Positions 19,763 through 29,890 of a stretch of DNA of 64,000 nucleotides are shown here, piece by piece. The notes beneath the pieces are model-generated. The model had not been told where the DNA came from and did not search any database. It saw nothing but the letters and a program-made list of their open reading frames with translations. The position numbers and the translations under genes are program-made. The DNA is from Cichorium intybus (Eukaryota > Streptophyta > Magnoliopsida > Asterales > Asteraceae): contig CM042016.1 of assembly GCA_023525715.1 (NCBI GenBank), forward strand, positions 61,479,882 through 61,543,881, in the 5' to 3' direction. Each line of letters begins with the position of its first letter. The stretch's first letter is position 1.

Positions 19763-20983
19763 TTATTCTCTGAAGAATTCTGAGTCAGGATTTAACATAC
19801 CCAGTTTGTCTAAAAAATTGTTGAATTTTGTGGAGTCTAAAGCTTTTGTGAAAACATCAGCAACTTGTTCGTCAGTAGGAATAAAGTTGAGTTCGATGTT
19901 ACCTTGTAAAATCTGATCCTTGATGAAGTGATACCTAAGATCGATGGGCTTCGTCATAGAGTGCTGAATAGGATTATGAGAGATGGCTCTGGCACTCTTA
20001 GAGTCACAATAAATAAGAACTTGAAGGAATCGGTAACCATAATCTGTGAGTTGAGTTTTCATCCAGAGAACTTGTGAACAGCATGTAGATGCGGCTACAT
20101 ATTCAGCTTCTGCTAATGATAAGGCAACGCAATTTTGTTTCTTTGAGGACCAGCAGACTACCCTTCCACCTAAGAATTGACAGCCTTCGGAAGTTCTCTT
20201 CCGATCCAATTTGCATCCAGCATGGTCCGAATCAGTAAACGCTTGTAGTTTAAAGTTATCTCCGACTCGATACCACAGACCCATTGCTTTTGTACCTTTG
20301 AGATATCTGAAAATTTGCTTGACAGCTGTTAGATGTGACATTTTAGGAGCTGCTTGATATCTAGCACAGATACATGTTGAAAACATGATGTCAGGTCTGC
20401 TTGCGGTTAAGTATGAGAGTGAACCGATCATTCCTCGATACGACTTGTGATCTATGGGTTCGCCTTCGGGGTCTACAAAGATTTTATGGTTGGTGGATAT
20501 AGGGACTTTGGCGGTTGAGCAATTTTCAAGAGAAAATTTCTTCAGAAGTTCATTTGTGTATTTTTCTTGATGAATAAAAATTCCTCTATTGGTTTGCTTG
20601 ATTTGAAGACCTAGGAAGAAATTTTTGTCTTTGTTCATGCTCATGTGAAATTTGTCTGTCGTTACTTTGGCAAATTCATCAACCATCGATTGATTCGTTG
20701 AGCCGAAAATGATATCGTCTATGTAGACTTGTACGATCATAATGTGATTTTGATGTGATCGAACAAAGAATGTAGGATCTATGACTCCTCTTCTGTATCC
20801 GGATGATAACAGAAAGTTTGACAATGTTTCATACCAAGCTCTGGGTGATTGTTTTAAACCGTATACTGCCTTATTCAGACGATACACACGGTTGGGTCGA
20901 GATAGATTTTCAAAACCAGGAGGTTGTTGGAGGTAAACTACTTCTTGAAGGTCACCTTGAAGAAATGCACTTTTTACATCCAT
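19763..20983 (-). CDS. Copia-1 reverse transcriptase (palm to C-terminus) and RNase H
   Basis: An open frame of 406 residues on the minus strand from MDVKSAFLQGDLQEV. RT motifs include VYGLKQSPRAWYE, the catalytic VYIDDIIFGS and SYLTASRPDIMF. RNase H follows with FTDSDHAGCKLDRKR, LSLAEAEYVAAS and IYCDSKSARAISHNP, so the catalytic acidic residues are kept. It ends after VADVFTKALD at GMLNPDSEF. This is the C-terminal part of the pol polyprotein and not a separate gene. The upstream part of RT is in a broken frame, so it is not translated as part of a full polyprotein. The sequence style matches the SIRE lineage. Confidence 0.92.
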   Translation of the reverse strand: MDVKSAFLQGDLQEVVYLQQPPGFENLSRPNRVYRLNKAVYGLKQSPRAWYETLSNFLLSSGYRRGVIDPTFFVRSHQNHIMIVQVYIDDIIFGSTNQSMVDEFAKVTTDKFHMSMNKDKNFFLGLQIKQTNRGIFIHQEKYTNELLKKFSLENCSTAKVPISTNHKIFVDPEGEPIDHKSYRGMIGSLSYLTASRPDIMFSTCICARYQAAPKMSHLTAVKQIFRYLKGTKAMGLWYRVGDNFKLQAFTDSDHAGCKLDRKRTSEGCQFLGGRVVCWSSKKQNCVALSLAEAEYVAASTCCSQVLWMKTQLTDYGYRFLQVLIYCDSKSARAISHNPIQHSMTKPIDLRYHFIKDQILQGNIELNFIPTDEQVADVFTKALDSTKFNNFLDKLGMLNPDSEFFRE

Positions 20984-22366
20984 TTGATGTACAATAATGT
21001 TTTTATGTGCGGCATAGGCTAGAAAGATCCGAATGGCTTCTATCTAGCTACAGGTGCATATGTCTCATCATAGTCAAGTCCTTCGATCTGACTGTACCCT
21101 TTTGCCACTAATCTGGCTTTGTTTCTGCCTACTGTTCCCATGTCGTCAAGTTTGTTTCGGAAGACCCGTCTAGTACCTATTACTCTGTGATTTGATGGTC
21201 TCGGAACAAGATCCCAAACACTGTTTCTTTTAAATTATGAAAGTTCTTCTTGCATTGCTTTGATCCAATCGTCGTCATCTAAAGCATTTAAAACTGTTTT
21301 TGGCTCAATTTTACTGATGTATGCGGCAAAATGGCATTCATCCTGAATTGATTTCTTTGATCTTGTCTGAACTTTGGAGGAGGGATCTACGATAATTTGG
21401 TTCGGAGGATGACTCCGAGTCCATTTATGTAATCTTGGAAGTAGTGCTGGGTTAGAAATAGGAGGAGGAACATCTTGAATGAAGTTGGTGTCTTCAGGAG
21501 ATATGTTTTGATTTTGTGATTCTTCAGCCGAAGTGTCTTCATCGGCTTCAAAGGTGAAGACTGGTGCATTATTAAATGCATCATCAGAGGAATTAATTTA
21601 TGTATCTCCTGATGAGACATCTGCTGACGAAGTATCTCCTGAGGTTTGAAGGTCCCCCTCGGATTCAGGCATCCCATCAACATTAGTAGGGAGTATAGGG
21701 TCCCCTTCAGAGTTTGCTGGGAGTTAAGGTTCCTTCTGAGTTTGATGATTCTGAGAAGGGAGCGAAGGCTTCGCCTCAACTATTGAAGTGTTGTTCGGAG
21801 GGTCTGCTTGATTATCAGATGACGTGGGTTCTGTTGATGGTCCTAAGGCTGAAATGATTTGCTGGATTGCATCAGGAGAGTGGATAACTTCAGCATGTTT
21901 TGCAGTTTTCGGAGGATCAAAGAGTAAGTCGTAATCCATTTCGACTGTATGAATGGGTCGATGTCCCACTGGAATATCATTCTCCATTACATATAGAATA
22001 TCTTTATTCTTCTTTCTCCATTGATATTGATCGTTAAATTCTATGTCGAAGCTTTCTTCAATAACTCGAGTTCTTTTGTTTAGAATACGATAGGCAACTG
22101 ATTTTGATGAATAACCCATTAAGATTGCTTCATCACTTTTGGGTGCAAATTTTCCCAAATGATCTTTGTTATTTTTAATGAAGCATTTGGAGCCAAAAAT
22201 ATGGAAAAATTTGACATTGGGCTTTCTCCCATTTAAGATTTCATAGGGTGTCATCTATGGTCGTTTGTTGACGATGGATCGATTCTGAACAAAACATGTT
22301 GTTGCTATTGCTCTGCCCAGAACGTTAGAGGAAGGTTTGCAAAAGTCAGCATAGATCGAGCCGCTT
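20984..22366 (-). pseudogene. Copia-1 pol: integrase C-terminus, linker and start of RT, broken
   Basis: On the minus strand, from the LTR A junction, the frame codes for the end of integrase (FGSKCFIKNN, then MGYSSKSVAYRIL). An acidic, Pro/Ser-rich linker follows (about 21990-21400), and then the first RT segment (DDWIKAMQEELS and RNKARLVAKGYSQIEGLDY near 21120-21260). A frameshift near 21750 and several stops (about 22258, 21725, 21235, 21045) break it. It continues into the open RT piece at 20983. Confidence 0.85.
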
Positions 22367-22558
22367 TGTGACAACTATCAAATTATGTCAACGAAAGTCA
22401 ACTCAAGTCAACCAAAACAGACAATGAAATTCCATAACCTCTATAATGTATTATTAGATATTATAATACTATGTACGCTAATTCAAAATAATTATACGAA
22501 CAAACGCTCTTAAGTTAGATATTTTTAAAATAAAATAAAATAAAATTATTTTTTACGT

Positions 22559-22622
22559 CGTGAATAGTATCCGACGTGAATAGTGATCCGGCATGAATAG
22601 TATCCGACGTGAATAGTAAACG
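22559..22622 (+). repeat. Short tandem repeat in LTR A
   Basis: Four imperfect copies of a unit like CGTGAATAGTATCCGA. The sister LTR A' has only about two copies at the same place (near 47050-47085), so the array changed length after the two separated. Confidence 0.8.
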
Positions 22623-23536
22623 GTAAAATTCAAAACTATTCGGAATATTATGAATTTTATATCGAAACATAGATAAAAATATGATGGATCCGAATATGTA
22701 TTTATATTTTTAACAAACGTTATATATAAAAAGTTATGATAGAAAAACGGTAAAAATGTAAAACTATTCGGAATATTACAAATTTTATATCGAACTATAG
22801 ATAAAATTACGACGGTTCCAAATATATAGTTATATTTTTACCAAACATTATATATAAAAAGTTGTGATAGAAAAACGTATAATTTAACTTGAAAACGACA
22901 TTTGATTATTAAAATATTTATATAATATTTAAAAAAAATGTCAACATTTTAGAAAATGGATTAGTCTCCACCATTAGGTGGAGATTTGAAAATGTTTTTT
23001 TATATGTATTATTATTATTATTATGAACCCCACTTCATTATTTAATCAATTTTACACAATTTACCCTCAAAGAATTTGTATTTTCATTTCGAACACTACG
23101 TATTCAATACGTATTTTTAAGTTTATCAAAAATATTATGACGTTTTATAAAACGGAAAAATTACTGTCAAAACAGTATCGTCGATACGAACAATCTGACG
23201 TCAAATTTTAATATTATTGATATTAGTGTTATATTTAATATTTTCTTGTTTCTTTAAAATGAAATTGTATTTACATTTAAACTCTGTATTTTTATTAAAC
23301 TTACAACTAATACCCTTTCGTTAATTCGTTAAAGACTTTTAGTTAAAAAGTTGGTATTATTAAACTACGATTTTCGTAGATTATATTTTTATAAACAAAA
23401 ATCATTTATTTTATATAAAAACTATTAAACCTATGTAAAGAGTATTTTGAGGGTATGTTTTGTCATAAACAAATTTTAAAAGCTATAATTGTCAAATATT
23501 CGTATCTTGAGGGCCGCTATACAAAAATAAACCTAC

Positions 23537-23545
23537 TATAAATAG
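23537..23545 (+). promoter_or_regulatory. TATA box of LTR A
   Basis: TATAAATAG in the context CCTACTATAAATAGAGGCTC is conserved in LTR A' (minus strand, 46242-46249). Confidence 0.7.
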
Positions 23546-24433
23546 AGGCTCAAATCCTCTCATTTTCTCACAACTCATATCTCGATCTCTATATCACTAG
23601 TTAGTATTGTTAGAAGATTCTTCGATATATATATAGATATATATACGAAGAATGAGCGTTAGAAATAGATATTTCAGTTATAAATATAGTGAATTCGAGT
23701 TAGAAGCACGAAGAGTCGGACGATCTAACAACAATTGGCGATAAGGTCCTAGTCGACATTGAGGTGAGTTCATACCCCTTCTTTTTATATTTATTCAAGT
23801 TTTTAAGGGGGAGAATACAAGTTATACTATAATAATAGTTATTTATACTCATTTATAACAATAGTAAACGTAATGCGAATTTTGTATACATCATTAAACA
23901 ATTCAATTATAATTCCAAAAATAATATCGAATGATCTACTTACGAGGGCGGTGTCTAGGCCGATTATTTGGGCTAGGTTGTTGGATTTCCGAAAGGCTTA
24001 TACGCTGAAAGGGTCCTGCCTCCCCATTTGATCTTCTACCATGCCGTTCTTTATTTGATAATCATGAAATATTATATTGGAATTAATAATGGGTATAACC
24101 AATTTATTACACCACTATTGTGGATAATATATCTTAAAAGAAGTTCTTTATAACCATCTAAATAAGTTATTTCACATATATTTGTAAATATACGCTTTTT
24201 ACGACGGAATACTAAAAATAGACTATTATAGGAATAGTTTATGGACACAATGTTACTATGACATTTTGAACAAGACAAAATAACTATATAAAAATATATA
24301 ATTATTATACATTACTATATTATCATGGAAAAAATGATAATGGGCAAATGCAAGGGTTTTTCATATACAAATAACAAGTTGATTGATACATACATTTTTG
24401 TGAGACGGGTCTTCACAGTGCTTATTTAAGTAC

Positions 24434-25535
24434 TGATAACGCCTAGTGATATCAAGTATTTTAGGCGTTGTTGAGCCCTGTTCTTGATGAAATTATATCA
24501 GATATGTCTGGGTATTCTCACTTTTCGTGCCAGGACTTGTTTGGAGAAAAAGAATGGAAACAGGGACTAAAAGCGTGCAAAAGGAAAAAGTTTGGAAAGA
24601 ATGAAAAATCAAGAGGACTCGTACGTGCGCCGCGGATTTCACTTATGCGCGAGGCGGGCTTAAGGCGGTGGAACACATTCAAATGACGAAAAAACGAGGA
24701 TCAGATAAATACGCGCGCCGCGGATTTCACTTCTGCGCGGCGCGTTCACGGGAAATTTGCAACTATAAATAGAGGCATTTCCAGCCGAAAACCCTAGCAA
24801 AGACCGGGTGTAAAATCGACCTTGAAGCTCTTTGACTCCAGGATTTCGTTTCAGAAGGCTCTCAATTGGTATTTTATGTTTTGTGATTTAATTTCCTTTT
24901 GGTAGCAAGTAGTTTTTTGTAGCTAAAGTCTTTGGGAGTGACAACCACTGACTTTGAGCACTTAGGTGTCTGATTTAGTAACATTTGGTTACTGTTTGAA
25001 TGTTTGGAATTCAGTTTGGGTGAATAAAATCATTTGGTTACATTTAATGTTGGTATTTCGATGTTTTGGATGTTTTGTGTTTGGTTTTGGTTATTGAATT
25101 GTGTTTGGACCTTTTTAGGACTGTTTTTCTTAGCTGAAATCAGTAACTAATTGGATTAGTTGTAAGCATTAAACCTTGGCTATTAACTGTTCAGTAGAAC
25201 TTTAGGTAGTGGCTAGTTTATGCTTTGCTTGGTTTTGCTAGTTTAGATGCCTTTGATTGCTTCTGATTCAGAGATGTACTTCTGATTTCAGAAAGTGACT
25301 AGGTTTATTTAAGCATAGCTTAGGTTGGCTTGAGTATATGTGATCATTGCTTTCTGGTATTAGTGAGTAGGAAGATAGAAACCAGATCCTCCGACTGTAG
25401 CTGTGACACTACTAGTTGGTAATCTCTCATCTAGTCTAACCACCAAGCTCCCGTGGATCGAACCTGACTACCGCTATACTAGTATGTGTTAGGTTTTTCT
25501 CTTATTTTTGACCGCACGACGACCAAGGCGTGTCA
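24434..25535 (+). repeat. Athila-2 5' LTR
   Basis: It begins TGATAACGCC and ends AAGGCGTGTCA, 1102 bp. The TATA box TATAAATA is at 24764-24771. Upstream lies a duplicated CpG-rich block: GCGCCGCGGATTTCACTT at 24627 and again at 24715, 88 bp apart. It pairs with 29891-30992. Confidence 0.95.
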
Positions 25536-25540
25536 AATTT

Positions 25541-25558
25541 TAACACCGTTTCCGGGGA
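25541..25558 (+). promoter_or_regulatory. Athila-2 primer binding site (tRNA-Asp type, mutated)
   Basis: Five bases after the LTR is TAACACCGTTTCCGGGGA. The usual Athila site complementary to tRNA-Asp is TGGCGCCGTTGCCGGGGA. Fourteen of 18 positions agree. Three of the four changes are G-to-A, two of them at or beside the CpG-containing core. Confidence 0.75.
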
Positions 25559-25653
25559 GCTGTGTGCTTAGATTAGGTGAGTAGTAGGATTAGTTTCTAA
25601 TTTTTGATGTTTGATTTTATTTTGCTGATTTTTGGTATGTGTACATCCTTATA

Positions 25654-26661
25654 ATGAGTGATTACATGTACCCGGATCAGTATGAGTATTATGAAAATCC
25701 GGCCGACACCTTATACGAGGATGATTGTTATAATGGATCATTCGATGACAATGGATGGCGGACCGAGGAGTCATCTCAGCCTGAGAATTCTGCAACTTGG
25801 GCCCAACTTTGGGTACTCATGTATAACAACTACCACGAGCAGAAGGACCAAGCTGAAGCTCTTGAAAAAGTGCAACCTTCTTTAAATAGGTTAGAGGAAA
25901 GTTGGAAATGTTCACCACCTTCGCCAGAACCGGAGGCGAGTGATTTTTATACTAATAATAATGTGTGTGAACTTGCATCACCTGAATATGTGATGGAAGG
26001 GCATACACCGTGGGAAAGTCAAGAGACCACTGAAAGGGTCGAAAATGTTGTTGAGGAAGAGGTTGTAGGTGACAATGCTACCTTTGACTCAACAGCTTTT
26101 GATGTTTTTGAGGGTTTTGAGAATGTTGAGCTGGTGATGAGTGAATCTGTACCATCATCAGACAATTTGGTTGATGAGGATGTTGTGGAGGGGACTGTAA
26201 GTGACAGTACAGATCCCAGCCCAACAATTCTCGAATTTGTTGAAATGGTTGATGTTTTTGAGGAAGGGGGTGTAGATGACAATATTACCCCCGACCCTGT
26301 AATTTTTGAAAATTTTGAGAAATTTGAAAGTAAGGATCCGATGATGGGTGACTTTGTACCACCATCAGATCAAACCAGTCGCTCACTCTTGGTTCCGATC
26401 CACCTGTTGGACGATGACCAAAAAGTTGATGCTGATGAGTTAATCTTTGAAAATAAAAAACATGATTTTATCACCACTCATGATCCATTCATGAATGGAA
26501 AATTAGATGTGATCAATACCATCGATGAGGACATATGGAAGCATCCCGATATGTTGTCTTCCGATCCCATTCGATTGGAAAATCATTATTGGCACTGCAA
26601 GCCAAAATTGCAGAATGAAAATAACACGCAATATGAGAGCAACAAACGAGGCACAGCATAA
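25654..26661 (+). CDS. Acidic 335-residue ORF replacing gag-pol in Athila-2
   Basis: Open from ATG 25654 (MSDYMYPDQYEYYENP) to TAA 26659-26661, with no frameshift. I do not recognise a domain. The N-terminus is rich in Tyr, Asp and Glu. A predicted helical segment follows (WAQLWVLMYNNYHEQKDQAEALEKV). Then comes a long acidic stretch of loose repeats built from D/E, V and F (for example FDVFEGFENVELVM, VDVFEEGGVDDN and IFENFEKFESKDP). It has no zinc knuckle, protease or RT motif. It sits where gag should start, about 100 bases after the primer site. It may be a gag-leader relic or a protein special to this non-autonomous family. Alternative in-frame starts upstream are not ATG. Confidence 0.7.
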   Translation: MSDYMYPDQYEYYENPADTLYEDDCYNGSFDDNGWRTEESSQPENSATWAQLWVLMYNNYHEQKDQAEALEKVQPSLNRLEESWKCSPPSPEPEASDFYTNNNVCELASPEYVMEGHTPWESQETTERVENVVEEEVVGDNATFDSTAFDVFEGFENVELVMSESVPSSDNLVDEDVVEGTVSDSTDPSPTILEFVEMVDVFEEGGVDDNITPDPVIFENFEKFESKDPMMGDFVPPSDQTSRSLLVPIHLLDDDQKVDADELIFENKKHDFITTHDPFMNGKLDVINTIDEDIWKHPDMLSSDPIRLENHYWHCKPKLQNENNTQYESNKRGTA

Positions 26662-27676
26662 CTACTGGAAGTGGCACTGGGCGCGCTTCATGTCAAGCCT
26701 TTGACCTTGAAGAGATGCAAAAGAAAGGACCGAGCTTGGAGGTTCAAAGCTACCTCCAAGCATTCACGGGAGTTAATCAGAAAGTAGCAATTGGGCAGCA
26801 ACAGGAGAACTAGCAAGCCATTCGACCCAGGGAAGTTTGAGGAGCAGTGGGTCAGCGAAGGGACGGTGGAGACTGAAATACAGCGAAGGAAGAAGGCATA
26901 CGATCCACCGTAGCTGTAGAAGGAACTGTACGTCTGGCTGAAGACGTTAAACTTAGCGCTTGTTGGGAGGCAACCCATCGTGTCATAAGTTAGGATATAT
27001 ATTTCTTTGAATTAATTAGGAAAATACATCAATCTTTGTAGGTACTAGTAGTTTGAAATAAGTGTGGGGTCATTTGAGAAGTTTTGAAATTTTTGAAGTC
27101 CGCGCCGCGGGTATTTGAATTACGCGACGCGGGATCGTAAACCAACCCGATGCGCCGGGGTTGATTTGGTGACACGCGCGACGCGCAAAGCATGAACCCA
27201 CGACGCGGTAAATGATCAGTCGGTTTTCTCCTTTATAAGGTAAGCCGCGGCTCACATAACCCACACATGACTCGGAGCTCTGGTTATCGAAATTCTCTTG
27301 CAACTTTTCTTGCTCATTTTATTCCCACTACCAAGGTACGCCATTCTAACTATCTATTACTCGTTAAAACTAGCGATTAGGTAGTTAATTTTAGTGATTT
27401 GCCCAAAATAGTTCAAAACTTAGAATCGCTAATGCTAGCTCATAGGGTGTTTGTTTTGCCAAATGGAGACCCTAGATGAGCTAGTCGGCACCTAGGCTAC
27501 CTTGTGGTATAATTATATTGAGTTATAGCAGGATAAATCGAGAGATTGGATCGGGGTTTGGAAACAGCCGCACGCCGCGCCGCGCCCTTGCTCTTGGGCC
27601 GCGCCGCGGTGCGGTGGAGAAGAAAAGGACTGATTTTGCAAAAATTTTGTTTCGTGGCTATATTTTCTTTTTGCAG
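26662..27676 (+). other. Athila-2 spacer with double hairpin and probable intron 27336-27676
   Basis: The first 270 bases are non-coding remnant. Hairpins ACGTC/GACGT (26930-26947) and GTTGGG-AGGCAA-CCCATC (26962-26979) match Athila-1 at 5516-5565. AAGTGTGGGGT recurs at 27060. CpG-rich words follow (about 27100, 27122, 27172, 27570, 27598). A donor-like CAAG/GTACG at 27336 and an acceptor TTTTTGCAG ending at 27676 bracket 341 bases, matching the 336-base spacing in Athila-1. The env-like ATG follows the acceptor directly. Confidence 0.6.
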
Positions 27677-28870
27677 ATGATGTTCAGGTTAGACCACCCT
27701 TTCCTCCAGTTCCCCGCGGAGCTTGTTAGTTCGACAGAGTACATCTCGCGGAGGGACGCATTGACTGCTCGCCGGGTTCTTGAGGCGACAGTTATTGATA
27801 GAGACATTCTGAGGGATGCTGGGCTCTGGGGTGCGATTGAGCCATTTTTACATCGCACCTGGACCCACGAGGAGGCATCATTCACATGCCGTGGCTGGGA
27901 CAGGATCATGGCCACGAATGAGGACGTGGTCTACACAGAGCTGCTGCTGGAGTTCATATCCACCATCCAGTTCGCACCTCGGGCGGGAGACCCGCGTTCC
28001 AGGATAGTAGGCTTTCGTTTGGGAGGTGAGCACAGGGAGTGCAACCTCCGGGAGTTCGGGAGGAGAGTCGGCCTATACACTCCAGCAGACCTCCAGCACC
28101 GCTATTTCATCCGGTTCTTCGGGTCCTGCATTCAGGGGAAGCCGGACAGGGCTCCCAACATGGAGGTTTGGGCACAATTGTCCAACGTCATATACGAGGC
28201 GGGGACTTCCAGGCAGAGTCAGCTTCGGGACCCACTTCACCCCCTCATGCACCGTATCGTCTCCACCTCCATCATGCATCAGAAGGGGGGCGAGAAGGTG
28301 TCGGGCGACGACATTACATATTTGTGGGTCCTCCCCGACCCATCCAGATTCCTCCATCTCCCCTTCGCCCTCTCAGTCGCACTCTCCACGGACTCGACCG
28401 GTGCCTCCACTAGCAGCCCACTAGCCAGGGGGTATTTCATTACCCGCCTGGCCCGCTCATATGGTATTCTTACTGCCCTCGTGGCAGCTTCCTTGACCGC
28501 TCTGCCTCCATCGCGCACTACAGCACGCACTTTGGAAAGGATGCGGCTCATTGAGCTGCAGCGCCCCGGGCAGTACATCCGGGCCCCGACCGAGCCTCCT
28601 CAGGCACCTCAGCCCGCGTATGCGCAGCCTGGCAGGAGACGCAGGAGGCCAGAGCCAGCACCAAAGCCCGCAGCCCCGACACAGCCTCAGGAGGACCCAG
28701 CGGCCATCCATCGGTTGGAGGCCCGAGTTGCGAGGATGGAGGACCATCTTGAGTGGATTGGGGAGGTACTTTTGGAGTTGGCCACTCAGCAGGGCCGACG
28801 TCCCCGACCATTCCCAGCCAGGGCTCACGATCATGAGGCCGGACCCTCCAGGCCGCCTGGCAGTGATTGA
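27677..28870 (+). CDS. Athila-2 env-like third ORF, intact
   Basis: Open from ATG 27677 (MMFRLDHPFLQFPAEL) to TGA 28868-28870, 397 residues. The frame is open further upstream, but that part has no ATG and lies in the inferred intron. Features in order are SFTCRGWDRIMATNED, the diagnostic VGFRLGGEHRECNLREFGRR with VGLYTPADL, DDITYLWVL and YFITRLARSYGIL. A Pro/Arg-rich basic region and a C-terminal coiled coil (IHRLEARVARMEDHLEWI) complete it. It is the same family as 6296-7563 and the split minus-strand copy 43999-47936. I see no convincing signal peptide or transmembrane helix, so the env-like name is by position only. Its GC content is well above the surrounding sequence. Confidence 0.88.
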   Translation: MMFRLDHPFLQFPAELVSSTEYISRRDALTARRVLEATVIDRDILRDAGLWGAIEPFLHRTWTHEEASFTCRGWDRIMATNEDVVYTELLLEFISTIQFAPRAGDPRSRIVGFRLGGEHRECNLREFGRRVGLYTPADLQHRYFIRFFGSCIQGKPDRAPNMEVWAQLSNVIYEAGTSRQSQLRDPLHPLMHRIVSTSIMHQKGGEKVSGDDITYLWVLPDPSRFLHLPFALSVALSTDSTGASTSSPLARGYFITRLARSYGILTALVAASLTALPPSRTTARTLERMRLIELQRPGQYIRAPTEPPQAPQPAYAQPGRRRRRPEPAPKPAAPTQPQEDPAAIHRLEARVARMEDHLEWIGEVLLELATQQGRRPRPFPARAHDHEAGPSRPPGSD

Positions 28871-29890
28871 TGTACCTTTTTCTTTCTTTTTAATTTTTTG
28901 GGATATATGTACAAACTTATGACACTTCTACTGTATATTTCTGTTCATATTTTATGTGTCATGTGTGTTTTTAATTTGTTTGTTAAGTTATGCATGATAT
29001 ACCAATTTGGGAAGGAGTTGTCTCAGACAAGTGTGGGGTCACCGTGCCCCCTCCACTTGTCTCGACCACCGGCGTGTTCACTATAGCGCTACAACTCCAG
29101 AATACGAAATCGAGGATCCATCTGTACGCAATTATACCTATGATATTGAGCACCAAGCAGTCTATCGTCCAAAAAGGGGTAACTCTTTCTCCCTTTTTTG
29201 AAATAATTTTGTACAACGGGGACGTTGTACGGTTTTAAGTGTGGGGTGTGGACGGTCGAAAGAGAATTTTTCTTGAAATTTTTTGCAGAAATGATCAATT
29301 TTTTCAATTTTTAACAATATTCTTCAAAATTTTTTAATAAATTACAATTTTGAAATGAATGGTTTGTGATTGTGATGGCATTGGTATTTTTCAAGAAATA
29401 CTGTTTAATTGTGATCATGCTATTAGTTAGTCAAATAAGTTGAGTTTTTACGAGTTTAGAAAATTGAGCTGTTTTAAGATTGGAGTTTAGGAAGGAAAAG
29501 TCAATCTGTGGCGTTTGTTGCTCGAGCCGGTAGGTCTAAAATGGGTGGGCCTTATGCACCTTACCACCTAAGATCGTCTGGTCTGGGATGGTATTTCCGA
29601 AAGCTCGCTACATGGACAACATCGAAAGTCATGGACAATTCCTTAATGGCCTTTAGAATCTGAATGAGTACGTACACTTCATTGTGGACAGAAAGTTTGT
29701 AATCAAGGATTCTCTAGAAAGCCATGAATTCCAAAGAACAATTCAATTATGTTTTCGCGAACTATTCCACTCTAACTCATAGAGCAATAAACTTTGAAAC
29801 TAAACACAGTAAAAAATTGTTTGATTCTTTATTATAATTTGTTAAGAACTCTCTTGCTTGGGGACAAGCAAGGCACAAGTGTGGGGTGTT
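28871..29890 (+). other. Athila-2 3' non-coding block, hairpin and polypurine tract
   Basis: No gene. Hairpin AGACAAGTG (29025-29033) with CACTTGTCT (29054-29062), loop around GGTCACCGTGCC. AAGTGTGGGGT occurs at 29029, 29237 and 29877, the last three bases before the 3' LTR. It is closely similar to 7990-8883 of Athila-1. Confidence 0.85.

Noticed and set aside
28039..28834. Several long open frames on both strands overlapping the Athila-2 env-like ORF
   Set aside because: They are shadows caused by the high GC content of that ORF. They lack family homology, and the env-like frame is conserved in three copies.
27677..28870. Calling the env-like ORF a true viral envelope protein
   Set aside because: I see no convincing signal peptide, membrane segment or cleavage site in the intact copy. 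The name rests only on its position.
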